DNA of 64,000 bases from Agarophyton chilense (GCA_030374765.1 JARGXX010000113.1:1-64000), one strand, 5' to 3'; shown: positions 41,101 to 54,303, counted from the stretch's first letter. Notes: generated from the letters alone by a model not told the origin. A program made the numbers and translations.

Positions 41101-42680
41101 CCCTCTCTCGAATCCCATATCACACTCAATTGAATACCTTATCACGTGACACGTTTACTGGGGATAACACACGAGAATTAATCGGTGAGTAGTTCTCAGA
41201 TCAAGTTTTTTTGCACGGTTTTGAAGATATTTGATGGTATTTTTCCGGAGGATGCTAAACAAAGGAAGCGTATTGGAATTATTCTCTCCGATTTTTGAGT
41301 TCACGATTGGCGACAATTGTACGAATATAAGATTTTTATCCCGCGCCCGGCTGTTAGAACTGTTCTAGAGCTTACCCATGATGCCAAAACAGGCAGTCAT
41401 TTCGGATTCATGGAAACCCTTCAAAGACTCACCTCGTTCCACTGGAAGCAGAAGACAAAGGATGTCAGGAATTACTGTGTGGGGTGCATGGTGGGTCAGA
41501 AAAGCAAAGATCATCAAGGACAGGTTTTCAATGATACCAAAACTCTTCTAGTTCTGACACTTCGTTGGGGACTTGTTTCAAAGAACTTTATTGTAGACCT
41601 TCCACTCACTTCTCGCGGATGTAACTGTAATACGACTTGAGTGGATCATTTATCTCAAAGAGCTCATTTCATACCTTCGAGAAAGACCCATGAGGCTCCT
41701 GATGTTGCCAAGGCCTTTTTCAATACAGTCTTTTTGCAGCATCGGTCTCCCGATGCTATCATTTCGGCCCAAAATCCTCGTGTCACCTCAAAGTTCTGGA
41801 AGAAGCTGATGGAGCTTTGTAGAGTCTATCCAATAACGTCTTCAGCAAGACACCCGCAGTCCGGTGGTGCCTCTGAAGTGATGAATCGAATGGTAGAAAA
41901 CTATATCAGGTGTTTTTGTGCATATCAGAAAGATGATTGGGACCTACTACTTACAACGACCGAGTTTTCATACAATTCTTCCATCTCCGAGAACCTAGAG
42001 CTCTTTCCATTCGAAGTTGATCTTGGTCTGAAGCCAAAAGACCCTATTTAGTTTCTGTGGAAGATTTACGAGAACTTCTCGTTTCAGTTCTCAAGTATTT
42101 GCAATATGTGCATACACTAGCAAAGGCAAAAAAACAGCGGGTTCGTTTTTTCGCGCAAAGGTACCGAGCTTTAAAGTAGGGGAGAAGGTGATGATTTCGA
42201 AAAAAATTTTCAAAGATGCTTCTGCAAAAGCCCAGGAAAAGAAAAGCTAACGGCAAAGAGGTATGGTGCCTTTGATACCACCGAAACCATTGAAAGGAAT
42301 GCTGTACGTTTGCAGTTTCTTAGTTATGTTCGAATGCACTCGGTTGTTCATGTTTCGTTTGTGAGACCATTTAAGGTGTAACCCGTCGATATTGCTCAGC
42401 CATTACCGACGTATCCTGCCTTGATAGCATTTACAAATGAAGAAAGTTTATGGTATGATGTGGATAAAATTTTAGCACACAGAAAACGAGGAAAAGAATT
42501 TCAATGGCTCACTCTAATGAAAAACTGGCCCACACACGATGCTCAATGGCAGCATACCACAGAATCTGTTGATCATGATGGAACATGGAAGGGTGTCTTT
42601 CATAAGTATATTCGAGAGCTTACGCAGGACAGAAATTCTGCGCCTTGGGGCAGTTTTTTGTTATGCAACTTTTTGAAAAG
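38168..42680 (+). mobile_element. Ty3/Gypsy element A, old, with chromodomain; entered by element C
   Basis: An AT-rich, decayed chromovirus-like element. Parts are gag (38168-39115), a protease region (about 39240-39480), reverse transcriptase (about 39695-40430, with PPHRPVYQLSPVELL), the RNase H side (40434-41027, with FRRFTKHF, FQVHIDASQTAVG and NYMEKERELLGLVF), integrase (41317-42051, with HDAKTGSHFGFMETLQRLTS, NYCVGCMVGQKS and ARHPQSGGASEVMNRMVENY) and a chromodomain (about 42460-42580, with RGKEFQWLTLMKNWPTHDAQ). It stops at 42680, where the LTR of Gypsy C begins. No LTR of its own was identified. Broken, with many breaks. It is the oldest layer of the nest and belongs to a different lineage from B, C and D. 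Confidence 0.85.
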
Positions 42681-43459
42681 TGTAGCATTCTGGATGCACC
42701 TGAGTTCGACCGATCGAATTACTACGAAGTCGCGATAGCGGCATTCATAAGCTATTGCATAGGCTATACTCGATTCCGAGAAGTTATGAGAAGAATTACT
42801 TCATGGAAAGATTAGGACAGGAGAAATTTAATTCGGAAGTATGGTAATTAGTGTACACAGTAAGGTGCCATCACCAAATATTTTATTTGGTATTATTTAG
42901 ATAATTAGGTATTGGCACGCCACGTGTATGCATTACTGTGCAGTACTTGCTCTTCCTCTTGGCACATTAAAGGGCGCAAGGCCCAGGTGAGGGCGGCAAA
43001 GGCCAACCAACAACCACCAACGAACCAAAACACCATCTTGGTGAGTCCTAGAAATCGTAAAGTGGTTTACCACAAAGGGGCACCTATAGTATCAGTTCTT
43101 AACCGTTCTAAGCTATAGCTCTTGTTCCGAGGATACCCTGTACTGTTGCGCGTTTACCGCCCTTTCTCTACAGCTCTGTGTGTGTGTGTGTGTGTGTGTT
43201 GTTTTCTCCACTGTCACCTGATTATTTTTGTTGTCACAAGGGTTGTCGAGACGATCTCGTGTGCATTACGTACCGCCGCATCTGTACATCCGCCTCGTGA
43301 ATACAAGTATTTACCCCATTATTCAGGCACACCTGGCTGCTTTCCGCACACTCTTCTTCTCTAAGAACCGTCGCTCGCAAGGCGACACCCGCTGTTCGCG
43401 GTTATTTATGTGGATACCCACAGCACCGAGACCTCTACAGTCTTCAGTGGAATACCACA
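42681..43459 (+). repeat. Gypsy C 5' LTR
   Basis: It runs from TGTAGCATTC to ACCACA. Its first 270 or so bases match 60860-61114, the start of the 3' LTR, with clear differences, so the element is not very recent. It holds a TG dinucleotide tract (43177-43199). Confidence 0.85.
43177..43199 (+). repeat. TG dinucleotide microsatellite
   Basis: About 11 repeats of TG inside the 5' LTR of Gypsy C. Confidence 0.9.
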
Positions 43460-44054
43460 TAAATTGGGCTCCCGACTTAGAAAGAAGTACACCTGTGTGT
43501 GGAGTAATGGTCGCTTGGACCGGAAATATCGTGTTTCGCACGGTCGAATGATCCTCGTTGGATTTCCGTGCGTTGTACTGATATCAGTGAACTGAAGCTT
43601 GAACCGTCATCACGGAATCTAGATTGTCAGAAGACATTTGGAACCGGATCTAACCGTTCGCCACGTTTGTCGGTCAACCCGAATATTAGTTGTGAATATT
43701 CGCTGTTTGTTGGTTCTATTTTCTAGAAGTTTCTATCTTTGTCGATATTGGATGTATCGATCGCGATATATATTGTTTTCATTGAGAAACTGTGTTTGCA
43801 CCGTCCGCATTTGTTATCTGGATTGCGAGTGATAATTTGCCGCGATGCGGACAAGAAGCCGACCGGATTCGGATAGAAGGGAGTCCGCGGCACCCCGCTT
43901 GGCCACCTCTATAAAGGCCGGCAATCGCCTATATCGTCATGCGAAGAAGAAGTCGAAATAGACAGGAAGAACAGTTGCACCTTCGAAGGTTCCGACGACG
44001 ATCGCTCTCGAGGCTACTACCCCATCTAAACGTGATATCACGGAAGGTGCAGCC

Positions 44055-45250
44055 TTGCGCGCTAAATTACAGCAACTCCGCGCAGAATCCGGGACGCAGA
44101 AGTTCCGTCTGAAGGTAATAGAAGGTCAAGGTAACTTGTTAGGATTGTCATTAGAGGCGTTAAGAAGAGAGCACACGGCTCTGGAGAGTCGAAATCTAGA
44201 CACGAATCGGATGGAAGAGACTGTTCGGACAATCCAAGAAGATCAAAATCAATTTCTTGAAGAGCAAGGAAATGCCACAAGGACCTTACCAGCTATACCG
44301 GTTACTGTTGAGGAGGTTCTCTCACGTGTAAACCCTCTCTTAGAGCGATTGGAGACTGTGGTGAATGCACCGTTGCAAATTCCGCACCCGGAAGTACAGG
44401 AGGTGGGACTTATCGCTGCTGATGCGCGGTCGCGCAAGAAATATTCGAAGAAGTCGAATGTACAGAAGCTATCTTCAAGGTGCTCTAAATCGAGAAAACT
44501 CGCAAGAAGACATGACACCGATGGAGATGACTGCGATTGTACGGATTCCAATAGTTCGGATACGGACGATCTCGATAATGGAAGTTCATCTTCTGATGAT
44601 ACCTCGAGCGAGGAGGACACTCGGCTTTCGAGAAAGAAAATAATTGGTAGCTCATTACTGTCCCAAAATAAGGGACCGCCCTACAAGAATCTGAAACCGC
44701 TTTCGTGTACGAACCCGCTTTACAGGAAGGTTACGAATTATCGTGTATATCGGCTCAAGGTCCGAAAGGGGAAGCGAACAGGTCACGAGACAACCAAAGT
44801 GAGAGATCACAATAAGCGTTTGAAGATTGGCCTCGATGGTCTTACTTTTTCTTGGAAGGATCCCATTCTTGTATTAGAATTTCTCAATCGCTTTGAAGTC
44901 GAAGCCGACACGCTGGGGATGAGTGAATCTCAAGCATTCGTGGCACTTCCACACTTCTTGGTTGGATTTGCATTAGAGCAATACCGTGCCGTGAGTGGCT
45001 CACTTACCGTCGATGAAGGTAGAGTCACCAGTTGGGCCGAAACCGTGCAGTACTTGCTGCGTAGTTACGCAACGTCTAATGCGATTCGAGAAGCTATTTT
45101 GAATCTTATAGATACTACCCAGAAGCCTGGAGAAAAAGAGGTTGAATACAGTTCAAGACTGAATATTGCAGCTACACGCTGTGGCAATGTCCATTCTACG
45201 AACGAGAAGATGACACTTTTTATCGATGGACTCGATCCGAGTATCAAGTA
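44055..45250 (+). CDS. Gag of Gypsy C, main segment
   Basis: An open segment of 398 codons with a coiled-coil start (LRAKLQQLRAESGTQKFRLK), an acidic serine stretch (DSNSSDTDDLDNGSSSSDD region) and the gag core: KNLKPLSCTNPLYRKVTNYR, then SWKDPILVLEFLNRFEVEAD and ESQAFVALPHFLVGFALEQY. The core is clearly related to that of Gypsy D (GLKPLKPTNPLYRTLLSYRY, then DDPILVLDFLHRFVAEADIL) and more distantly to family B. The gag of the element continues past this segment, with a possible zinc knuckle (CYGCYGRHQMSSEC) near 45727-45771. Confidence 0.8.
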
Positions 45251-48200
45251 ATTGGTAGGCATTCATCGGGAGAAGCACTCGAGAATGAGTTTTCTGGAAT
45301 TAGTGCAGTATGCACAGGCTGAAGGTGAAGCAGTTCGCGCTCGTCGCGAAGGAGGAAAAAGTCGTCTAGGGACATAACCCCGTTTCTAACAGGGATATAT
45401 AACGCCCTATCATGCGAGGGCAGGTTTTGCATCTGGAATCGCCAGAGGAATCACGCGTATCGACTTTTACGCGTCATGATGCCAGCCATACTGGAGAAGA
45501 TGCAGTTACTTCTCTGGATGATCCGGGGGGCTCAGTGCCTACTACGGATTTGCCGTCAACTGATTCCCATGTGGAAGATGATATATTGGCTATGGAGCCT
45601 GGCCGTTATCCTTACAGAAGGAGTCCGATGGTCCCGCCAGCGGATGGAATTACTTCTCAGGAGCCTGGTTCGGTGGATACCCGTAGTACAGAACAGCCAC
45701 AGCTGATGTTGAACAGGGACGGCCTGATATGTTATGGGTGCTATGGGAGACATCAAATGTCATCGGAGTGCACTTTGCCCTTTACACAGGTACATCGAGT
45801 TATCGCGAAATATGAAGCTCTCTCGGAGCCAGAACGAACCCGTGTACCGGAACAATCAGATTGGAAGGCCAAAGCTTTGGGACTTGCGGATATGGTACAA
45901 AAAACTCATGCGAGAGCTCAGGACTCTGAAAGATCACAGAGTTCAGCCCCAGAAGTACAGAGGAACGCCGATGTGGCGTGGGAGAAACCCGTGTCATCGG
46001 TAAATTAAGTGAGGGAGCCCTTAGGGGGTTGGATGTATTCAAATGCACCATACCAATCGGGGTGCCGACATTGCCCCGCTCCCGGGAATTTAAACCGAAG
46101 GTCCTACTGAGACCAGGAAGATCTTCGAATGTCGGAAACTATGTACAGTTTGACTGTATGTTGAAACGTCCTTGGAGACGATATGTGTGCCCAAGTAGGA
46201 GGACGAGTCACGTCATGATTATGGCCCGAAGGAACTACAAGGTCTATGCCGACGTCGGCTCTTCTCAAGCGCTGTTATCGCGAAGACTCGCTGTATAGGA
46301 TACGGGTGCAGGCCCGAACTTTATCAGAATGTCTGAATTGCGCGAAGACGAGCGAGGTCGAATACAACAGACACAGATACCGGATATCCGGTATGCGAAC
46401 AAGAGACCGATAATGTCTATTGGAACAATACGACTTGTCGTTCGGTTGGGAAATCATGCTGTCATTTTAACGTTTATTGTGTGTATCACATTGGCTGCAC
46501 CAGTTGTGCTGGGTTGTGACTACTGTGACAAGTTTTTCTAATCGATTCGTGCGAAGAATCGGGAAGTGGAGCTGGACGATGGCTCTACAGGGCCAATCGT
46601 GCGCAGACCTCTGCGGCGATCCGCTTCATTTGCACCACTACCGCCGTCATTGGAATACAAAGCCCCCCTGGGCAGAACATCTCCGAAGATTCGGGTGTGT
46701 AAACTAACGGTGATACCACGAAAGAGTCAAACATGGGTATCAGTCGGTACTGAGAAGCACGGACTTATCGATATTCAGCCGAACGCGATACTGTATCACA
46801 CTAGTGAATTGCTAGTCGCTAACGGCATTGCACAGGTGAGCCCAAAGATCCCTTCAGGGTATTGGTGGGCAGTGTTGGCTCGGAAGGGCGTCTCTTACAC
46901 AAGCATCAGCTCTTGGGCATGGCGCTGCCACACCCTTGAGTTATGATACCGACACACATAATGACAGCAGACGTCTTAGGAGTAATGCCCACAGGCGAGC
47001 AGAAGTCGACAGCAGCAAAAGCGGTCAAGAACATGAAGAACGTGAAGGAAGAGAGTGTCTCTGAAGAAGAGATGGAAGAAGCCCTCGAGGGCGTGAAGAT
47101 GGAACACGTTCCTGAGGAGTATAAAGGAAGATTGCGCAGATTGCTACTGAAGTTATCAAATATATGGAGTGGACACATTGGCCAGATTGCGGCTACAGAA
47201 CATCATATTGACGTTTTACTAGGTACACGACCCATCGCTCAATTACCGTATCGGGCAGGCCAGCGAACTCGTCAAATCGAACAAGAACACATCGACTCCA
47301 TGTTGGAGAAGTGAATCATTGAGCCAGCTCAGTCAGCTTGGGCGTCCGCAGTGGTCCTTGTTCTCAAAGGAGATAGTTCTTTACGCTTTTGCGTTGACTA
47401 CAGAAAACTGAATGCAGTAACTGTGAGGGATACGTACCCATTCTCGGGTATGGATGAATGCATCGATAGTCTTGGAGAAGCCAATTTTATTACTACGCTT
47501 GACGCAAATTGGGGATACTGGCAGATACAGGCCGCCCCAGAAGACCAAAATAAGACTACATTTGCGTGTCACGCAGGACTGTATCGCTTTAAGCGAATGC
47601 CATTTGGTTTGACCAACGCCCCTGCGACTTTTCAGCGTTCTATACATATAATATTATCACAGTATAAATGGAAAACATGTCTTGTTTACTTGGAGGACAT
47701 CATCATTTTCAGTAAGAAAATGGAAGCCCATTTCGGGAATATTGAGTGAATCCTCGAGAAGTTACAGCAAGCTGGAATTACCTTGAAGATCAATAAGTGT
47801 GAATGGTTCACGAACCAAGAAGTGTGAATGGTTCACGAACCAAGTGAAATAACTGAGACACAGGATAAAGCCAGGGAAACTGGAAATGGAAGAAGTGCAG
47901 ACCGCTGCGATTCGTGAGTTCAAACCTCCGCGAACGCGGACGCAATTAAGATCTTTTCTCGGACTCTGTAACCTCTACAGACGATTTGTGCCGCGCTACT
48001 CGCATATTGCTGCACCCCTTAATGCTTTTTTGAAGAAGGGACAACCCGATCAATTGAAGGAATTCGGAGAAGCCGAAACGGAAGCTATCGAAAAGCTAAA
48101 ACACGTGCTGACCACAACTCCTGTGTTATCTCTTCCAAAAAGGATCTTCCTTACTCCGACGATACAGACGCTAGCGATTATCAGATAGGGTGTGCCCTTT

Positions 48201-50802
48201 TTCAAACGCACGAAGACGGCATACGACATCCTATTGGATACTGGTCGAGAACACTGCACCAGGCAGAAAAGAACTACTCTGTGTCAGAAAAGGAATGCCT
48301 TGGGATGGTTTCGGCTCTCCAGAGCCCCAGAACTTACCTACAGGGTGCTCACTTTACGGTCAATACCGATCATTCATGCCTCAGATGGCTCATGTCGATT
48401 CCCGACCCGCCGGGACGCTTAATGCGATGGCGTCTGCCCGTTTCAGAATTTGATTTCACAATCAACTATAAGAATGGAACTTCAATCGTACAGGCTGACG
48501 CGTTATCGCGACTTGAAACCTTGGGAGAAACCCAATAGGAAATCGGTGATGAGATACCATGTTTGGTAACCGAAAATTTGAGAACGAAAGAAGAAGATCT
48601 AGAAGATCTAGAAGAAGAGGATTATCAAATGGAATTACTGGTAGCCCAAACTCCGGAGACTGATGCAGAAGATCAACTCGAACGAATCTCTCTTGAACAG
48701 CTATTACGTGAACAAGTCACAGATGCCTTCTGCGCGGCTATCCGCTCTCGTTTTAACGGGGGAAGGTGTTGTTTTTTCGTCTCGACGATCGAGGAATATT
48801 TGTTCGAACTGTTGAATCGTATGAGCAAATCGTGATACCACACGCTCTTAAGAGCAGAGTACTGCATTTGGCCCATTATTCGCAAATGTCTGGTCATCCA
48901 GGAGGTACGAAGCTGTATCTAATCCTCAGAAGGGACTTTTATTGGTCAACTTTGGCAATGGATTGTCATGCGACAGCTAAGATGTGCGTAACTTGCGCGA
49001 GGAATAGAGTGAAGCTCTGGAAAAAGAAGAAGCCACTGAAGCTGTTCCCATCAATCGCACCTCTACAGTATGTCAGTATTGACATACTTGGGGAATTGAT
49101 CCACTCGAAGCGGGGAAACAGATACCTTTTGGTAATAACTCATCGCTTCTCTAAGCTCGTTAAGACTGTTCCGCTGAAACGGATTACTGCTTCCGTGATA
49201 GCACGAGCGTTTATCCACCATCGGGTTTATTACTACGGACCACCGGATACTCTGCTCTCAGATAATCGCAAGCAATTCTTTGCACGCTTCTTTCGAGATT
49301 TATGCAAGATACTTGGAGTTAAGAACGTGTTCAACAGGACGTATCATCCGCCATGTAACCGGCAGGTGGAACTGTACAACCGTACACTACTCGCCGCAAT
49401 TCGGCACTACATCGGAGAACACCCGAAGGACTGGGATCTGTATACAGACACGCTTTGCTACGCGTAAAATACGCCAGTGCATTCGACAACAAAGCTAACA
49501 CCCTTTGAATTGGTAATATCTCGCCGACCAGCGGCTTTGTCAATCAAGGTAGATTCGGACAGAACCGAATAAGTGTCAATGGCGACACCGGCTCAGTTTC
49601 ACCTACGCTGGAGGAATGAGTTGCGCAAACGCACTGCACAGGATGCAACAGAGATGGGAAAGGCCTAAGCGCGCTACAAGCGTAATTACGACGCGTGAAT
49701 GCGACGGGCACTCCCGGATATCCGAGTCGGAGGACACGTTTTCGTGAGAGTGGAAAGGAAAGATAGCCGGAAGACCGGGGAGGAAAAGGAAAGGAAACGC
49801 CGTCATACGTTAGCGCCGATCGCTACAGGACCGCATGAAGTTGTCGAAATCGACGAATATACCGTAATAATACGGAGAGATACTGAGGTGGAGCGCATTT
49901 CTCGCGACTCAGTAGTTTGTGCGCCAGATGGAGAAGCTTACGTAAAGCAAGAGGAGTCCACAAGTGGAGATATTGAGGTGCAGAAGCCACCACAGCCACT
50001 AGTTGTACAAGAGCTTGCGGACGTACCGCCGGAGGGCAAAATAATTCCAAAACTGCCACGTGGTGAAAAGAGTTCGGAGATCCGACTTACAGCGCTGAAC
50101 AACAGTTCTGTGACAAACGGCGCATCCGCCCATGACATAATCCTAGCTCCCACTGTGGCAGTGAGAGGAGACACGACGATCCGCACTGTGAGCGCGCAGC
50201 AAGCTGCAGTCTCTCCCTCAGACCACGCGGTGGACGTGAAAGAAATTGAGGATGAAACCTCACACATCGGAAGTCGTGAAGGCTCTACAGAGAGTCCTGA
50301 TGACAGAACAGAATCGCCATTTGGCGTAGAACCAGAAGGAATCGAAGCTGAGATCAGCAAGCCAATTCCGTAAATTGGTTTGAAGAGCGTAACTCTCCCT
50401 GAGGAGCGCAGCAGGTCTCAAGAAAAGAAGAAGTCCAGGAGGGACACCGCAGTTGTGGAGACCCCACATGGAGACAGTATGACTGTATCGGATGACCCAT
50501 TTGCGGCGGATACCGAGCATTTGGGGCGACCCCCAGAAGATCCGGACACCTTAAACCCGGAAGAGAAGAAGTCCAACGGGGCAAGCCTAAGGCGTACAGT
50601 GGCAACTAAAGTCGCGTTTTCGCCGCGAGGTTCAAAAAAACGGAGAAGGAAGTTGCAAGCACCGGCCAGACCGGAAAGATATAGGAAACCCAGACGACTG
50701 GCTTTGAGAGCCACGGATGTGAATGAGAGGACAGAACGTGTTGAAACGACTCCGAACGCTACAGCGAACGCTACGGAACCTGTTGACAGCAGTGTCACCC
50801 CG

Positions 50803-50840
50803 ACTGAGGATTCCGCAACTGAGGATTCCGCAACTGAGGA
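50803..50840 (+). repeat. Short 15-base tandem repeat in the Gypsy C tail
   Basis: The unit ACTGAGGATTCCGCA is repeated about two and a half times and encodes the TEDSA repeat at the acidic end of the pol tail. Confidence 0.85.
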
Positions 50841-51278
50841 GATGGAATAAATCATCAAACGCATTCTAAATCATAGATGGCATGCATAGGACAACAGTTT
50901 ACTGTTTAAAGTGCGTTGGTGTGGGTATCAATCCGAAGAAGATACATGGGAGCACATACGAAATCTACCACGATCACACGTGCTCACGTACTGCCGACGT
51001 GCTAAACTGGTTGTCCCAGACACTATTGATGACGCTCTCGTCGGTTTGGTTGTTTCAGGAGAGCCTGATCGAATCTGACCCCTACAGAAGTATGAAGTAA
51101 CTCCAGAAGGAGAAAGAATGAAGTGGAGGTCCACAAGAAGTGAGAAGTGAAGCAAAAAGAGAAGAGGCCTCGCAGAAAGAAGAAGAAGCAAAGAAGTTGT
51201 AGAAGATCAAAGCGTTTTATTTTGGTTATCTCAAAACTACCGCCAGTCGGTTTGTGACAATGCCCTCAGGCAAGAAGG

Positions 51279-51488
51279 TTAGGGATTCAGGTTCTCCGAG
51301 TTGATACCCATCGAGGAGCGCAAGAGATTCAGCATTTTCTGTCGATTTCCTTGAACAAGGTGGGGATAGATCCCAGATTCTTCGAGGAACTGCCTCAGAT
51401 TTTCAAGCTCAGCATCGTGGGAAGCCACTGCGGGTGGAACAGGCTCAGGTGCAGCTCTCTGCATCACTGCAGGTACCACTGGCTCTAT
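51279..51488 (-). pseudogene. Antisense gene of Gypsy C, C-terminal part
   Basis: A 66-codon open segment on the reverse strand with ELENLRQFLEESGIYPHLVQ and then KMLNLLRSSMGI. This matches the end of the antisense gene in Gypsy D (EVIARFLREVGLRPSEISGD, then MRDALVNRLGGG). It stops where the LTR of Gypsy D starts; the N-terminal part lies beyond that insertion at 60257-60639. Confidence 0.7.
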
Positions 51489-52335
51489 TGAAGAGCAACG
51501 TCCTCCAGGGAGGTTTTTGGGGACTTAAGTTTTTTCCGGAGCCTCCGGCGTGCAACCTCGTTATGAGTAGGAGTAATCCGTTTTCACGGCGTTGCCGGAA
51601 CGCCGGTGATGCACCGGTGGGACCGGGTGCAATACACGTGGCCGCAGCGCCCGCGCGACACGTGGCCGCCAGATTGGCCCCTTTGTTAGACGGACATTTA
51701 GCTATTTAGGATAGACTTTATTTATTCTATTCTACGGTGACTACAGTACTTAGGCCGCCGGCCTCGCGGCCGCCGGTCCAGTAAAGTCTCCCCAACAAGG
51801 GTGATCTTGGCTCTGGGTCGAACCGCCTGCGCGGATATACAACTCCTTACGGAGGGATTTCCCGTGGTGCAAGGCTTCCCAACCCCCTTGGACGTTCAAG
51901 CAGCCTTCGTGTGTTGGGTATCTATTCTCACTTCCGTGGTTCCGCCGGTGTATATGGTTTGCTACACCCGGCAGTGCCGGCTATTCCCGAGTCCCCTCTT
52001 GCGACTCGTGGTCAACCTCGCCCTCTTGCCTCCGTTCCCATTATCTTTCCCTTTTCCTCCCCTTCATTGGGCAATTCCCGCTCTTGCGGCTCGCACTGAC
52101 ACCTGTCGTGCTAGCCACTCTCGTGGGTTTTGCCTCCTCAGAGGATACGCAAGCACCGCTTCTGCGGATATTCTCGGCTTCTTTCAGCCTCCCTGCGCCG
52201 TCGCGACGGTTCGGCTCCGGCTTACACCCGGCATTGGGCGCCGATCCCTGGGAGGGCTCTACCGCGCCGGTTACCTCGTGAGAGGAAGATCCGGACGTCT
52301 TCGTAGGTTTTCCCCCTTGGAAGCATTGTCCTACA
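51489..52335 (+). repeat. Gypsy D 5' LTR
   Basis: 847 bases, from TGAAGAGCAACG to TCCTACA. It has a GC-rich palindromic section near 51752-51777 (GCCGCCGGCCTCGCGGCCGC). Open frames inside it on both strands follow from its base composition, not from genes. Confidence 0.95.
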
Positions 52336-52449
52336 AATTGGTCTCCCGACTTAGAAGTCAAGACCGCTTGTGTCCTCTCTGAGGTTGTTTTCCGTTTAAC
52401 GGGTTTTCTCCGGTCTCACCGGTTTGCCTTCTATTCTTCCGTCGAGACG

Positions 52450-54303
52450 GTGTGGCCAATGCCGAGGAAACCGCCTAGCATGGAGCCTTCTGCAACACGC
52501 AGCCGTTCCCGCCAAAGCGGTGATGCCAGGGGCACTGATGTTCCACAGGCCTTGGCTCCAACACCCCATTCCCGGGAGATACCGGTCACCGGCACTGAAG
52601 ACCCGCAGCCCGATTCTAGGTTAACGACCGTCGCAACGGTGGTTTCTCCGCCTCCGCGGTTGGTCGACCAAGCGCGGATTGTACGCTTGGAAGAGCAGCT
52701 CCGCTCCCTGCGGGCTGCTCACAATACCCTCTCGAGGGAGTTCACCTCTTTACGAGGAAGCCTCGCTAACCCCCCTACAAGTGAGTTAGCCGAGGATATC
52801 CACGTATTGCGGTCGGACGTCAATACACTACTCGAGTGTTTTGGCGCTCCGTCTTCCTTCGCAGAAGGTATGGAGAATCGCTTCGAGCGTCTCCGAAGCC
52901 GACTTGAGTCGGTCGAGAAGACGCTAACGTCGCCCGCGAACGCGGCTAGACCGGTTGTCCCTCATCGAGAGACCCAGTCGCGAAACCGGAAGAACCGGAA
53001 GAACCGGGATTCTAACCGTAAGCACGGACACCCGTCCGACTCATCATCTGAGTCGGACGGTAAACCGAGTGACTCGGAGAGTTCCGATTCGTCGGTGAGC
53101 GATGACCCACAGGATCGTTATGGGCGCTCTTCCCGCTCAAAGCGGTCCTCTGCCATCTACGAGGCCATCCGGTCGCGCCCCAAGGGTCGGCGACATCCGG
53201 GCCTCAAACCCTTGAAGCCCACCAACCCTCTGTACAGGACACTCCTGTCGTACCGGTATTACCGGCTAGAAGATTCCTCTTTAGGTCGGACACCGCGTGA
53301 CACGGGTAAAGTGAAAGACTGCATCAAGCGGATGCAGCTTTCACTTCGTAACCAGTCGTTTACCAGGGATGATCCAATTCTGGTCTTGGATTTCCTACAC
53401 CGCTTTGTAGCGGAAGCCGATATACTCGGAATGAACGAAGGACAAGCCTACGTCGCGCTACCCTACTTTCTACGGGGTGTCGCTGAAGATCAGTTTTTGT
53501 CGGTTCGGGGCTCGTCGCGAGCCTCCGAAGGAGGTGTGACCTGCTGGCCCGAGGCCGTGCAGTACCTCCTGCGTTCCTACGCAACCAACTCCGCGATACA
53601 AGCGGCGATACTCGCTTTGCAAGACACTCGACAACGCTCCGGCGAGCTCGAGACCGATTACTCGGTACGCCTGAATAAGGCTTTCCACCGTTGTGGTAAT
53701 GTATACCCCGCTGGGGAACGCTGTACGATGTTCATTGATGGCTTGGATCCAGCCATCAAGACTCTTGTCGCCCGTTACAGGGAACAAGAGCCGAAGGTGA
53801 CCTACCTTGAACTCGTACAGTTTGCCCGCGCAGAGGGAGATGCACTACGTGCACGCAATCCGGGAACCCGGTCAAAGGCCGCTAAGGCATTTCTGCTTGA
53901 GTCGGACTCTTCTTCACCGTCATTTGCGACGTATGGCATCCCCAAACAGGGTTATGACAATATGAATGTCATCCATCAGGATGGTTTATCTATTCCGACA
54001 ACGGAATTACAGTCTACGACGGATGGCTCGGTTGACTCAACCGCAAGGGACAACGAGAACGGGCAGGTCTTTTATCTTAATGACCGCCGCACTCCGGCCC
54101 CCCGTATGCCGTACTCCAACGGAATGACACGAAGTCAGCGCCCTGGATGGGTAGGAAACCGGGAACCCGGAAGATACACCGATGCTCGGAATGCCGTACC
54201 GCGAAACGCGGGAGTGACGTTGGTGTGCCACTTGTGCTACGAGCACGGGGCACACCTCCCCGCAATGCCTTTTATCGATACGCGATATGGCGCGAATGGT
54301 TGA
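52450..54303 (+). CDS. Gag of Gypsy D
   Basis: An open frame of 617 codons. The first part is disordered (PSMEPSATRSRSRQSGDARG). A coiled coil follows (VRLEEQLRSLRAAHNTLSRE), then a basic-serine region (NRKNRKNRDSNRKHGHPSDS) and the gag core near residues 255-480 (GLKPLKPTNPLYRTLLSYRY, DDPILVLDFLHRFVAEADIL, AYVALPYFLRGVAEDQFLSV). A probable cysteine/histidine knuckle lies at the end (VCHLCYEHGAHLP). It looks whole. The start could be either of the first Met codons, and I use the first one after the primer-binding site. Confidence 0.8.
   Translation: MWPMPRKPPSMEPSATRSRSRQSGDARGTDVPQALAPTPHSREIPVTGTEDPQPDSRLTTVATVVSPPPRLVDQARIVRLEEQLRSLRAAHNTLSREFTSLRGSLANPPTSELAEDIHVLRSDVNTLLECFGAPSSFAEGMENRFERLRSRLESVEKTLTSPANAARPVVPHRETQSRNRKNRKNRDSNRKHGHPSDSSSESDGKPSDSESSDSSVSDDPQDRYGRSSRSKRSSAIYEAIRSRPKGRRHPGLKPLKPTNPLYRTLLSYRYYRLEDSSLGRTPRDTGKVKDCIKRMQLSLRNQSFTRDDPILVLDFLHRFVAEADILGMNEGQAYVALPYFLRGVAEDQFLSVRGSSRASEGGVTCWPEAVQYLLRSYATNSAIQAAILALQDTRQRSGELETDYSVRLNKAFHRCGNVYPAGERCTMFIDGLDPAIKTLVARYREQEPKVTYLELVQFARAEGDALRARNPGTRSKAAKAFLLESDSSSPSFATYGIPKQGYDNMNVIHQDGLSIPTTELQSTTDGSVDSTARDNENGQVFYLNDRRTPAPRMPYSNGMTRSQRPGWVGNREPGRYTDARNAVPRNAGVTLVCHLCYEHGAHLPAMPFIDTRYGANG

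Noticed and set aside
51801-52382. Long frames inside the Gypsy D LTRs (and 59707-60516)
   Set aside because: GC-rich LTR DNA is open on both strands. The frames cross the LTR edge into unrelated sequence and have no domain.
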